Origin: Eimeria necatrix
Lineage: Eukaryota; Apicomplexa; Conoidasida; Eucoccidiorida; Eimeriidae
Reading direction: 5' to 3'
Length of the DNA stretch: 56,568 nt
NCBI RefSeq assembly: GCF_000499385.1
Contig: NW_013654861.1
Location: forward strand, 22,501-79,068
Every line of letters starts with the position of its first letter. Within the stretch, counting starts at the first letter, position 1. The notes beneath the pieces were generated by a model that did no database searches, was not told the origin of the DNA, and saw only the letters and a list, made by a program, of their open reading frames with translations. Made by a program: the position numbers and the translations under genes. Shown here piece after piece: positions 42,801 through 54,883 of the stretch.

Positions 42801-45800
42801 ACACCACTCTCCAGGGGACCTGTCTGGAAAAGACGATTTGGGGGATCAGCTGGGAAGTACAATACGGACTGCAACAGAGAACAAGCAAAGGGCAACTCAG
42901 CCGCGGCATATTCAACTTCATAATTCGTATGGGCAGATGAAATCGTCGTTAGGCTAAGCCACGCTACACCTACATACGCACATAACTGATACATGCAAAG
43001 ACGCACATATGACAACAAAGACACACCACTCTCCAGGGGACCTGTCTGGAAAAGACGATTTGGGGGATCAGCTGGGAAGTACAATACGGACTGCAACAGA
43101 GAACAAGCAAAGGGCAACTCAGCCGCGGCATATTCAACTTCATAATTCGTATGGGCAGATGAAATCGTCGTTAGGCTAAGCCACGCTACACCTACATACG
43201 CACATAACTGATACATGCAAAGACGCACATAAAGTCTCCATGCTCAAATTGGGATTGATAGCAAGCAAAATGGCAAGCGTAATCGTAAAATCAACTCATC
43301 AGACAAAATTATATAAAGTTTATCAACTGAGGTTCAACGGGACCGTTAGCTGGATCTGCGTGTTCAGGACCCTCTTCTGTGAAAAGCTGAAGAAGGCAGG
43401 CAGGCGGAAGGCAGCAAAGGCATGCAACGAGGGACAGAAGACAGGCCAAAGGGAAGAAATGGAATTCAGCAAACAGCGGAAGGTGCATCAGTTGACTGTA
43501 TCCAGCATGTGACAGGGTACTCACGCGAATGCTTAGTGGCGCGTCAGCTGAAAACATGATGCTGTAGAAAGGCTCCCCCCAAGACTGGTTTGTGAGGTGT
43601 CTACGAAGAATCCACGGAAACGCAAAAACTTGTGAACACAACATCGTGGGCAGATGCCCAAGACAAAGCATGTGTAGACAAAAGTGAATACATGCGGGAA
43701 TTTTCGCTTATCAAGAGCTTTCGACCAGTGTATCAATGTCAGTACGTATGCTAAAAGGGAACTGGTCCTAAGCAAAATATGAGGGGTTCTATAAACAACA
43801 TTGTGCATGTAGACGCTCACGAGAGCGTATGAACAGGCTCGTTCTTCGCCAATTGGAACATACAGGGGTGCGCATCTAGAATCGTGTTCTAGTATGTGAC
43901 GTGACTATGTATTCCTGTGTGCCTTTGGGTATAGCTGCTTACGGTAAAAATATGTGTGCAGCAAAGACTGTCTGGCTGCCGCAGCCAAAGTAGATTTCAG
44001 AATGCAATATATATGGTGCTAATTGTTGACATGAACTTTCCGCTGTATCTGCAAGGGCAGTCACTGGAAGGCCTCTCACCTGAAAAACTGCTTGTGCTCC
44101 TCAGGGGTTGGAGACGGCTTGAGCCAAAGGGCCTCCTGAGAAGAAATTTGAACTTCCTTGCCGTTTTCTTCCATGTAGACTGGGAAGCTGAGAGACACGT
44201 AAAGTCACAAGGAATGCGATTCCTCGTCAACCCGCTCCTCAATCTTTTGTCTTTATGTGCATGTTATAATTCGAAGCTATATCACAATGGGACTCCTCAT
44301 GCACAAGTCAAATGAAGAGAGGAAAATTTGTCTGCTTACTTAACGAAGGCCGAAAACTTTTTGGCACACTCTTTCACTCTATGGGGATTCGCGAACTCCA
44401 AGCAGTCCTGTTTTAAGTGACAAACAATTTTCGTCCCCGAAGACGAGCTCAGGGAATCTGCTGGAGCTGAGGACAGGCTGAAGGTCCCAGAGCCGTCACT
44501 GCACCATCGCAGCACCTTCCCACCCTCCCGCGATCTCGTAAAGACCTCCACCCGATCAGAAACGACGAAACTTGAGTAAAAGCCCACGCCGAACTGAGAC
44601 AAAACAGACCAAATAAAACAGCAAGTTCTGAGGCCTCCGCTGGTAGGGGAAGATTGCAAGCCGCACGCATTCAATACAGAGGCCACTGAAAACGAGGGGT
44701 AAAAAGGGGAATTTTCTACACTTCCCCACAACATTAACCTTGAACCAAAAGCCCTGAATCGAGAAGCATACACTCGAGTCCTTCAAGCAGCAAGATTATT
44801 CAGGACAGGCAACAGAGATACTCATGCAATAGGGAAGTACGCCAGAAAAAAATACGCGGTATTTGAGCTGATACTTTTCTGGTATGGCACAAGGCATCTG
44901 TTGCCTGTTCTGAATCATCTTGCTGCTTGAAGGACTCGGGGCCGCGAAGTACTCACTTGGCCTATGATGTCTTTACTAGCCTCGGCCCCCGCGTTCTTCA
45001 AGAATTCAAGAGAGCCGCTCCTCGCGATCGTCCCCAAATTCTTCACCAGCTCGTCTCGGCTCATTCCCACACCATTGTCCTGCGATCACAGTCGCCAATT
45101 CGCAATAAAAATAGCGGCAGCAAAGTCACAAGCTCGCGATTTGAGTGAGAAGGAAAGGAAAGCGTCCTTGCACGCCACCTTAGAGTTGCCTGGCGGCCAG
45201 TAAGCTCCTCAGCCTCCTCATTAGCTTTCCGTAGGTTCCCCAAGTTTGCAATTCCTCTCTATCTAAACATTTTAGCTGCAAGTCTCCCGCCGCTCATTTC
45301 GCTGCTGTTTTTAGGCCCTAATAAGTACATCGCTGTCGCCATTTTCACTATTGTACAGGTCACACTGACAGGTAGTGGAGTGCTCTAGACTGGCCGCTTT
45401 TTGCCGCTTCTCTTTAAAGACGGACCTCAATGACGAAAGTCTTCTCTGAAGGATTGACGCGCAAAATAACTCGAAGTTGCCCTTGCTGCTGCTTTTGGTC
45501 TCCCTCCTGTTGTTGCTGCTGCTGTGTCGCCTGCAAGAACCTGAATTTTTCCAGCGCATCTGAGGCATTGGAAATGAGCTCTCTGATGAAGACCTCCTTG
45601 TCAGTGTAGAGTGAGTGTGTAACAATTTGAAGCAGCTTCTGCGTCTCGGCCTGAAAAGGGTAGCGCTGTTCTTCCCCCTCAGCCCCGACTGCTGTCGCTT
45701 CTGCCGGGCTTGCAGTTGCTGTGAAGCGCCTAAAGCCCTCCTTCAATGTTAAATCGCCACAAACCGGCAGCCACATGCGAGAAGAGGCCATATTGGGGTC

Positions 45801-45977
45801 AGTAGCTCCGGCGCTCAGGATGCTGTTCACGGCAGCAACGCTTCGAGAGGAACCTCGAGTCACCCGCAGGGGTCCCAGCCGGGACCCGTTGGTAGCCACC
45901 AAAGCGTCGCGTGGGCATGTCGAAAACAGAGAAGCCAAGAGCTGGCGCTGCAAGATGGAAGGCTGGACACGTTTCAT
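39870..45977 (-). CDS. TRAP1: Mitochondrial Hsp90 chaperone (TRAP1/HSP75)
   Basis: This is an ATP-dependent chaperone of the mitochondrial matrix. The start ATG 45977 gives a basic, hydroxyl-rich presequence ([20 protein letters not shown]). Exons: 45977-45426, 45079-44957, 44593-44340, 44187-44080, 43600-43525, 42868-42602, 42304-42180, 41812-41701, 41546-41445, 40991-40836, 40698-40557, 40400-40303, 40082-39870. Motifs: [20 protein letters not shown] (ATP-lid start), [55 protein letters not shown] followed by VSREHMQDS (catalytic-loop Arg), [23 protein letters not shown], and [17 protein letters not shown] with MVGRLNKLL at the C-terminus. There is no MEEVD or KDEL tail, as expected for TRAP1. 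A poly-Gln insert interrupts the ATPase domain after KFRFLQAT. Two exons are partially duplicated nearby. Confidence 0.92.
41021..41527 (-). repeat. 254-bp imperfect tandem duplication carrying a partial TRAP1 exon
   Basis: The units are about 41021-41273 and 41274-41527. They differ near 41116/41369 (GACTAGAAAGG versus GACTTGGAAAGG). The right unit is part of the functional exon 41546-41445. The left unit repeats its [10 protein letters not shown] to FLVMNLS portion with the donor but lacks the 5' end and the acceptor, so the copy at 41192-41273 should not be spliced in and behaves as a truncated exon relic. Confidence 0.88.
42788..43231 (-). repeat. 222-bp in-frame tandem duplication spanning a TRAP1 intron/exon junction
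   Basis: Copy 1 is 42788-43009 and copy 2 is 43010-43231. They look identical. Each copy holds about 141 bp of intron with its 3' splice site (TGTTGCAG) and the first 81 bp of the exon beginning [14 protein letters not shown]. The acceptor therefore exists twice, at 43090 and 42868. 222 is a multiple of three and no stop lies between, so use of the distal acceptor would add 74 residues in frame. Confidence 0.93.
45481..45532 (-). repeat. Poly-Gln insert in TRAP1 ATPase domain
   Basis: Two short (CAG/CAA)n blocks encode [19 protein letters not shown] between the conserved KFRF helix and the strand LRVILRVNP. It is one of the few triplet runs in the repeat-poor half. It lies in a surface loop of the Hsp90 N-domain. 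Confidence 0.85.
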
Positions 45978-47887
45978 TTTTGCGGCACGCTGAAGAAGGG
46001 CTGAGCTGGGACCCGATTCACAACCACAGGCCAAGGATCTGTACAGCCTTATTTGCTGTAATTGCTGCTAAAACTGAACAAAAACGTAAAACTGCAGTGG
46101 ATTTATAGTTGATATGCTCCAAAAGGGCCAAATGGTGCCAAGACAAAAACAGCGAGTCAAAGTCAATCGACAAAGGTGAGCGTGAGAAAAAGAGAGTACA
46201 CGCGGTCCTTATTTTGCGGATTTCATATATGGTTCAATCACAAGATTCAAAAACTTAGGCTCAGAAAGCCCAATAACTCTATTATCTTTACACACACAGA
46301 GTGACGCATGATACTTTGTGGAGCCACTGGCTAGAACAGGGCTTGTAGCCCCACGGAAGAGCGGGGCTGGCAAGGTTGAGATACAAAAAAGCGTTGGAGG
46401 CAACTTGGTTGCATCCATCAACGCATAGCAAAAAGTTAAATGTTAAATGAGGGCTTGCTCATCCTCTAGTTCTTCACAAGTTCTGCCATGGCCGACCCAT
46501 CTGCTGCCTGCTAGCGTCTATCGCTGAGCGCCACTGGTAGTGTTGTTTTCACCAGCTGGATGAGTGCCACTACTTATTCTATCTAACATTATGGGCGTAG
46601 GCTCAGAGATGATCATAACTGGCACTGTTTGGTGTCGTTCCTGTCACCCACGTCCATGATCTGTCGGTGGATACTCACTCACCTACACATGCAAAAGCTT
46701 GACTGTTCACAGTGGACGTATCAGAATGTGCATAGATAGTCATATAGGTGCAACCTACTGTTGAATGCGTACGTAAATGCGCCGGGTGTACCGCCTCTTC
46801 AGTGAATAGCCATACCGCCTAAAGATTTTCAATGACGCTGGAACCCTACTACAGCTTCCTGGAACGTTCGAAGCATTCTGCGCTTGTGGGATTGAGTGGA
46901 GCGTGCAGATGTCTTACACCTAAACAGGGGGCTGCAAGCACACATTTGCACTTTGCGTACGACACAACGTATTTCGCATGTGAAACACCCAGTTCTAAAA
47001 TCCAGGGCAGGCTTCTGCCTCTCCCGATTCGGCATAAGGCCAGGCATCTGCTTTCGCAGTGAAAGACTTGCAAGGCTCAGAGCACATCGCATTGGGATTA
47101 GCCCTTCGGCTGCGGGTGGAATACCGGCAAGCAGCGTGGGGGTGGCTCGTCTGTGTCCTGGGAGAGACCCTAGTCGGGCTGAAGACATCTAGCTCGTCCT
47201 CACAAACCTATCGACCTATCCATGTGTTTTGTCTGGTCATAATTTCAGTCAAGTACCCTAGGGATCTAGCTAGCGCAGGTCAACCGCTGTGTTACCCTCC
47301 AAATGCCGTCTGAAGATGGAACCACTACCAATGCAGCGCTGTGCAGTTTCCCCGGAACCGCAAACGACGGCCTGTTTCCACTGTGGGGTGAATCCTCTCA
47401 TCTTCATGAATCCTCATTAGTGCTGGAACCATGCTGGCCAATGAAGAGCTTCACATTATACAGGTCTAAATGGTCCTGTCGATGCCCGTGCTGATAATCA
47501 CGCCACGGCTGAGGATCGTACGAAAGCATCTGGCCTCGCCCCCTGATATTTTGCCTTCGAACTCAATAAAGCTTCACCTGTAGGGTGAAACTAGGGTGCA
47601 AAGCGTCACGATGAGTCCTTCGCTGCAAATGTGCGTGCCGGGACAGCCTTTTGCGACCAAATAAGCGATCCAAAGTTTTACTAGAGGCAGCAAAAGCCCG
47701 CCTTCCCTGCCCTTCTCTTCGCGACAGCGGACGAACTCAAGCTTTGTTGATTTTGTTGCCTACTCTGCGTATCCACGAGGTCATCTGCTCACTACATTAA
47801 CCTTATTTTCTCCCAACTGCCCTACTGTGAAGATACTAATTTTCGTTCACACAGTCTTTGCAAAATCCTCTCAGCCACACAAGAGGG
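45978..47887. other. Intergenic region upstream of TRAP1
   Basis: 1.9 kb separate the TRAP1 start from the stop of the TGS1-type gene; both genes are on the minus strand. It holds only short open frames on both strands with no recognisable domain, no triplet runs and no telomere-like repeat. It presumably contains the TRAP1 promoter and the 3' untranslated region of the next gene. Confidence 0.5.
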
Positions 47888-50081
47888 CTATTCCTTGTCC
47901 TTGTCTTTCTGCGGGCCCATAGGTGGGCCAAGCTCGAGCAATGGTCCCAATCGTTGCGCTACAAGGACTCGCAGCGAAGAATTACACCACATACTGCAGC
48001 CAAACTGCCAGTGGAGGACCTCCTCGGGAGACCATTGTGGCAAGCCGCCTTCCCCATCGTTGTCTCTTACTGCCTTGCTTCCGGAGCACGAATTCCCTGA
48101 GACATCACCCGAGAACTCAGCGGCGTGCTCCTGAGCAGGGGCTGGATTGAACGATTCTGGCTTTTCAACTGTTTGTGATATTTCGGGAAGCAAACACGAC
48201 GCCATATATGCATTCGCGATTCGCTGAAGAAAATCTGATCGATTGTGCGAAGGCAAAGGCTTGGCTGACACTCGAGTTGCGGAGCCCCGCCTGTTTTTCT
48301 CCCTATCATTTTTTGCAACTGGCTGGGGGAGGGCTACACGGAGCGTTGCCGAGCATCCACTGGCAGCAGCCAAGTAGCAGTGTACGACTTTTTCGCATTC
48401 GTTCCGAAGAAACGACTTCCATCTACGAGTTGCTCTTAAGCTGTTGCACGGTTCAGCCATCAAACCTGCGTCTTCTTCCCGGATGCAACTCCGCCGCCTG
48501 CTGAACAGCGCGTTCCTGGCCTTAACAACTCTCTTCGTGGTGGCGGACACCAGACGATCGGCAAAGGCCTTTAATTCTTCTCGGGCCACTTCGGTACTTG
48601 GCTGTGCGCAGCTTTTACTGTCTGCTTCTGAAGTGGATGCAACCCCGTCCAGAAATTGCCTTTTCCCTTGAATTCCGTGCTGGTCTGCGTCTGCGTTCGA
48701 GTAAAAGCAATTGCACAACCTCTCAGACGAAGAAGAAAGATATGCAAAAGTCTGCCGCGCGAAGCATGCGATACTGCTCGCCATGAGCTGTGCTGAAGCT
48801 TGTGTTGCAGCTTCATCCGGGAGGGTTGTGTCTTCGTTCTTGTTTGAATCCCGTCCCGTGTCTTCCTGATCCGAAGTCGATTCACTCCTTGTGCTTCCTG
48901 ACTGAATACTGGCCTTCTCACGCTGCACTCCTGGTGTGGAAGCTGGGTGCTGCATATTCGTCTTGAGAAGAGAGTCCGGGCTTTCCATACCAGCTAGCTG
49001 AAGAGCGTCCTGCAGAAGGGCCTTGAATACGAATTTTACTTCCTTGCGAAGCCGTTTCTTTTCAGAAAGGCTTCCCTGCCCTTCGCAGTCGTGCTGACTG
49101 CCACGCTGCTCATGACAAATGACGGGCCTGTGGCTACAACTCGGAAAGCCTAACCACTGAGGATCATTGACAGCAACCGGGTCTCCTTCGTTCGCGTCAC
49201 ATTGCTTCTTTTCAAAATTTCCGAAGAAAGCCGTCACCCCGACAGCCCGCCAGCGCCAGCAGGCAATTTGACGGCAGACACAGGGAGCTGGAGAGGCTTG
49301 TAGCTCGGCGAGCAGAGGGGGCGTTTCAAATAAGGGTTTTTCGGCCTCCTTTTGGGAACCCAGGCGTTCTCGTTGTTCCCGTGCTGCATGCAAGCGTCGG
49401 TTCAAACGACGAAACGGATCTCTGATAAAGCCTTTCGTTAATGGAGTAGCTGCCCACAGTAATTCTACGGGATGCCACCGCCAATCCCTTGGAGAATCGT
49501 CGATCTGTGCATACACCTTCCTGCACTCTGCTACTAACTTTTGCAGGCTGCCACACGCGTCGAGCTCCGATTCGCTTCCAAGCAGCCGCTCTTCCTCTTC
49601 AGCCGCCTCTGAAGCTTCCCAGCGACGCTCATGGGCTGTACATCGCAAGGCATTGTCATGAAGTTGTCCCTCAGACATCGAGACAGCGATCATTCTGCGT
49701 TTCGGATGGGGCTCATCCTCCTCTTCTTGTGCAGAGCCAGCAGAACACTGTTTTCCAGTGGGCGTCGCTCTACTGACAACCTTGCAAAGGCCAGCAGACA
49801 GGCGTTCGAGATCATTACAAGTGCGAAGCGCATCAAAAGCATAACTTCCAGCTTCTCGCCTTGAGCGGCACAGCGCCAATTCAACCTGCACCCGATGCGC
49901 CTCATGCAAAGCAGCTGAAACCGCTTCTCCGTGAGAATACCTTGGCAAATCTTCTGCAGCAGCAGTTGCTCTGCCGTTGCAGCTGCTACGGGGGCAGCCT
50001 GCAGTGTACCCTAGAGTGGGGCTCCTAAGGGTGAAAAGCGCGGCGGCACGAAGCAGCTGTAGGAGGGAGACTGAACGGGGC
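47888..50081 (-). CDS. Last exon of the TGS1-type gene: unusual 730-residue tail
   Basis: The acceptor TTTTTTATGGTTGCAG precedes base 50081. The exon joins in phase to give AAFL-PRSVSLLQLLRAAALF, the known F-L-P-R step of the methyltransferase fold. After about 60 residues the sequence leaves the family. It has acidic clusters (EEDEPHPKRR, EEEERLLGSE), Arg-rich helices (FRRLNRRLHAAREQRERLG), a Cys/His-rich stretch (CVCRQIACWRW) and a long Ser/Thr/Asp-rich part. No domain is recognised. The final 40 residues (LHWQFGCSMWCNSSLRVLV) could be the last strands of the methyltransferase core, which would make the rest an insert. That is a guess. Confidence 0.65.
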
Positions 50082-51755
50082 CTGCAACCATAAAAAAGGA
50101 AATATATTTCAGACGGGCACCGCGTTTCGCGTGTGAAACTCCGTAAAATCCTAAGCACCACAGGACTATGCCCCTAACCCTGCACATGCCAATGCTAAAT
50201 ATAATGTGCCCGAGGAAAACTCTCCGAGCAGTTGACTCACAAGAAGGCAGCAACGCGAGGTGCTACCCTCTGGGCGAGACGCAGCGCATGGCTGAAGTCC
50301 TTCGCAGCAACAGCACAGGGCAAAAGGTGCAAGAAACTTTCTTATTATGGTGGCTCCCGCAGCTCTACTACGGCGCATTTCGGTATTGCTTAGGTGTCTG
50401 CGTCTAGAAGAAAGAATAAAGCCCACAATTTTGCATCCCATCTTGCTTAGATCGAACACATCCCTCGCGTTGTAGCCAGGGCCTCCCCATGGAGGCGCCA
50501 TGAAAACCTGAGAAGCTCGCACAATCATCACACAGTAACCACGCTTTTTTGTCTCTTCCGTGTCTACCCAACGCAACACCCGTGGCAACTAGTTAAAAGA
50601 TCTCCAACCCTTACAACATCAAGTGCGCCTCTGCGCAGCTGGCGAGACGTAAGCGTCGCGAAGTCGCCAATGATGAAGTCCAGGCGCGAAGTCACTAGAG
50701 GCCCTGCAGCAGTTGAATAAATTGTGAAGGCCTACGCCTCAATCAAAGCCGCAAACCCACACTCTTGAAAATCCAATCACTGTAAAGAGCACCTATAGGC
50801 ACGCCCACATAGTTTATGTTGGCGAGAGGTGTGCTACGAGTCACAACAAACTCCTACTGCACTGTCAGCAACAAACTCGTACTGCACTGTCAGCCAGCTA
50901 CTAAGGAACACAACGAGAGTTGGTCAAAAGGTGGGCGGTTCAGTTCAGTACAACGCTAGATTGACTCTCCCAGCACACTGAGCTTTCTAAGCGAGCCAAG
51001 CGAGAACACCCGACAGTGACCATGTCCTTTTAGATCTGTAGCACTGAAACTCACCGTAAACACCAGCATTTGCCTTGGCTAATTCCGCGCGACTTGGATC
51101 TATTTCGCACGCCAGAACAAAGCCACAAGACCTCGCAAAAGCAATCGAATTGCCCCCCGCCTAGTCCGCACAGACGCCATACACAACTGCAGCTCCCTGT
51201 GAGCGACTCCAAACAAAGCAGTAGAAGCAGTGATTGCGGTAATCAGAAGCACGCTCAGGTGCAGGGGAACACATCACACTTTAATTGCTGCATGCAGACT
51301 AACCCCTGCAAATCCGTCCAGGAGTAAATCGCAGCGGCAGCGCTCAGCTGTATGTACAGCTAGTTGCTCCGGAGTGGCGGACCACCACATCTCCTCGTCG
51401 AGCTGAATGCCCTCATCAAACCTGGAAAACAGCTCCAGCCGGCGAATCTTCCTCTGCCTGGCAAAGCAACAAACAAAATATGCAGCCTGTGGGATCCATT
51501 ACGCCTACAAGCAATAATGCCGAAGTCCCGAAACCCTCGGCGCAACTCCTGCGCCCTAGGTGCCTAATCAGCAGCTAAATGAACTAAGCTGATGGCTCCA
51601 ACAAACCCCAAGCGTTTGCTCCGGCTGGCAGCCAACAATGAGTTCTATGACTTGAGGCTGACCTATGACTGCCATCTACAGCTGTATAACCAGTTGAGCG
51701 CATCCCTTGTGGCTCCCACTTCGGTGGCTGGCTCACACTTGTTTATCTCTAACAT
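47888..51755 (-). CDS. TGS1: TGS1-type trimethylguanosine synthase (RNA cap guanine-N2 methyltransferase) with long C-terminal extension
   Basis: This enzyme is expected to convert m7G caps of snRNA/snoRNA to trimethylguanosine using S-adenosylmethionine. Exons: about 51755-51690 (tentative, ATG 51755), 51457-51304, 51160-51055, 50703-50615, 50507-about 50440, about 50330-50229, 50081-47888. Motifs: LFSRFDEGIQLDEEMWWSAT, then DGFAG plus A-GGNSIAFAR across an intron (SAM-binding motif I), VLACEIDPSRAELAKANAG with VYG, LDFIIGDF, and DV plus VFMAPPWGGPGY across the next intron (catalytic motif IV with the cap-stacking Trp). These are followed by DFSHALRLAQRVAPRVAAFL and PRSVSLLQLL across the last intron. 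The last exon adds about 730 residues of unfamiliar, Ser/Arg/Glu-rich sequence ending WCNSSLRVLVAQRLGPLLE. The donor after DLSKM is unresolved. Confidence 0.82.
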
Positions 51756-54700
51756 GCTGCCGTTTGCCCGTGAATACGCCGGCCGTCCCCTGTGGAGGAG
51801 TGTAAGCCCAGACCTCTGCGGAAAGCAGATCTTGCGCCCGAAGGGCTGACCTCTCCCCCATGGCTCGAGCGGTAAGGAAGACAGGCGAACTGGGCAGTAA
51901 AGCTGCAAGGTAACTCCTCGCGGAACATGGAGGGCCAGTATACCTAGGTGTTCTTCTGCCTGTTGCCTAGACGATGCTTGTGAGGAAATGCCTTGTGTTC
52001 CAGTCGCTAAGCCACGTCCACGTCCCTCGTCCTCGACCGCACGTGTGGACTGCCTTGCCCACTCCCACTACAGCCAAGCACACATTCATCCGCAGAATCT
52101 GGGAAAGATAATGCAGAGAATGCTGTAAAATAACTCCATTGGCACGGGAGGTTCATAAGCACAGCTGCTGGCTTATAGCGGGTTCTTCGCAGCCGGCGAT
52201 AATGTTGCCTGCGCCGTTGAGGGCCCACTCAGCCCACAGCCGTTATCTCGAATCAAAAGATCAGTAATCGAACCGAAACAAGCGAGTGGCTACTAACTAG
52301 CGTCCAGAAGCCCTTTCAAGCATGCAACTCCAGGGGGGCTGCGAGGCAAATGATAGGCAGCATTACAATGCTGGACACTGAAATGACCAATGAACTACAG
52401 CAAGGAAGGCACACCGCTGGCTATATGCATGCTACAGTGGATGATTTAGCAGTATTGAGCTATGTTCCTTTTTGTTCGTTCGGTCCGTGTTTACGGAGGT
52501 TGTAAGACAGGACCAGCTTTGGGGCTGGATGGGGAAAATGCTTGAGAGCAGCTCCCTATATCTACTTATTGGGAGACCTCCCGTCAATGAGGCGTAATGT
52601 TTCTTTGCCTATTGTAGGAAGTTATATTGCGTACATTGAGAGCAGGCGTTCGATGAGGAACCCACGGCTACTTCAACACTGAGCTGGCATGGTTGTGCCG
52701 TGAAGACGTATTAAATAGTCTGTTTGTGACTGAAAATGGGGCACTAATGCACTGAAGCCCTAGGAAGCTCTACAGTGCAACTACTCCACACCTACAGGCA
52801 CCGTACGGTTTGCACGTGCCGCGTAAATAGTGCTCACGGTGGTCGGCAAAGCGTTGTCGGATTGCTTCTGGGTACAGGGATCATGAAAAAGATATATCTT
52901 GGTGTTGCGGGAGTAGAAAGAGGGAGTCGGGACTCGCTGGGTGCATGCGAGCACCCACATGACGCGATCATTCCCATGACACTGCCTCGCCGGTGCCTCC
53001 TATCTACGTTGGGTTTTAGTCGGTGAATTTCCGTGAGGAGAGGCGCACCATGCACGGAAACGAAACACAGGCTCCATCTCGGTTCATAGCTGCCAAATTA
53101 CAGGGCACTTGTTCTTTTAAAAGAACCAGTACACCTAGCCAAGGAGACCCATCTGCTTAGACGAATTATGCAATTGACGCTGGCCACAGTGGCAGATGTC
53201 TTCACGCTAGCACTTAACTACTCCTTCACTGGTAATATTACAACTCTTGAGCACTTCTTGAGATAGGGCCAAAGCGACTAGCTGAAGGTACATGCCCATA
53301 ACTAGTTACAACCAGACGCAGCTGATGAAATGCTGCGAGCAGGCAACGAAGAAACAGCAGGAGACAGAAGAACACGCTAGAGTTTGGGAAAACTTTTTTT
53401 TTGTTATTTTGCCTTCCAATGCAACAAGTGAATGAAGAGATGCGAAGAGGAAAATGATCTGGCGTCAAAATGAAGTGTCGCAACACGGGAGTTGAAAGCT
53501 CAACTGCATCTTGAATGCTGTATGCTATCGTAAGAGCTGAGTAGTTCTGCAAGCCCACGCTCGAAGACCTGAGTCCTAGGAAGAGCTGCTGCCAACTTAA
53601 ACAGTAGTTTGAAATAAATACGCTCATATTTAGACGCAAGCCACGTAACCTTCCACAATGCATTTTGATGCCATAATTGCGAGCGGAAAAACTGCACAGG
53701 CCCCTTTGATGCAGTATTTGGGGGTAAGTACGCACATACTGCTTACTTGATATATCAAAGTGGACGCTTGAGCTATCATCCTAGTACAACAGAATGTATG
53801 AAGATTAACTTCATAAAGCACCTCACTGCTTCACTCCTCTCTGGAGCTTATGTTCCATCAACAAGACATCCCAAAGACCAGATGACGTTGCTGGCAGATA
53901 CTTTGTTTTTCAGTCACATTGTGGCCAGCTTGAGGACGTGAACTGAAAACCTAGCATAAATTGAGCGTTTGGAGAACCGTCACATTAAAGCATTAAAAAA
54001 ATATCTAACACTGCAAACGCCTATGTAAAAGTGAAAACGCAATTTGTGAAGCCTAGGGACTAAAAACTTGAGCTGGTCTTCCTTTACAGCGGTTCTTCGA
54101 GCTGTAACTCCCTTCCTTCACATAACCCATCAGTATTAACTAGGAAAATGGGTCGACATATATAGAGAAACAAGAAGGAAATGATGCTTAAATTTCATCG
54201 CATTGTCTGGGCAGCTCAATTAGTAAGCAGAAATACAAGTCCCAGGGTGGTACGCAAAAATTTTTGCCTTGTAGTGCACTGCATGTGTCAGAGTGCATCT
54301 CTGGAGGGCCCGAGTAGAGCTTTGTCGTGTATATACATGCAGTAATATCAACGCGTGCTCTACATTACAGTTATAAAATCTGTCAATGAATAACGCTGTC
54401 AATGGATAACGCCTTCCTCCGAACAACCACGAGGCGCCTATGTACGAACGTCTGTGCTGTGAGCTTTTCAAGCGTGCACTCCGTGCCACAACAACGACCT
54501 CAAGTCCTTCCTTGAAAGAGGATCCGTGAAGTGAGGCGCGTCAGGCACTACGCAAACGTTCTTAAGCGTTCTACAAAATGATCGCTAGGGCGAAAGGTGA
54601 ACTGAAGTGTGGTTTTGAACAATTTGGCAAATCAAAATAGCGAGATGCGGATGAGCTTCATAAAGTGGCTGTGCAAGTCAGTAAAAATATGCTGGAGCGG

Positions 54701-54883
54701 CTCTCTTCATGCTGGCAACCGTGCCAACTAGTTGTATGCTGCGAAATATGTGCCTAATGGCGAAGCACGAGGCAACAGGTACTGTGTCTTTAGGAAAAGA
54801 TTCTCTTGTTACTGCTGTGTGTTGCAACTCAGTGAGTGTTTTTGTCAGTCTTCGTTGACACACGACTATTCAGGTGCAAATAG
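51756..54883. other. Subtelomere-proximal gene-free region
   Basis: 3.1 kb of balanced composition contains only open frames of under 170 codons on both strands, without family resemblance, supported starts or splice patterns. There are no triplet runs and no telomere-like units. I see no gene. The stretch immediately right of 51756 may hold the 5' leader of the TGS1-type gene. Confidence 0.5.

Noticed and set aside
42602..43228. The long open frame through both 222-bp copies as one genuine large exon
   Set aside because: It includes intron sequence with an intact 3' splice site. The TRAP1 family has only one [14 protein letters not shown] segment.
53238..53735. 165-codon minus-strand open frame in the subtelomere-proximal region
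   Set aside because: No domain, no splice context and no codon pattern distinct from its surroundings; probably chance.
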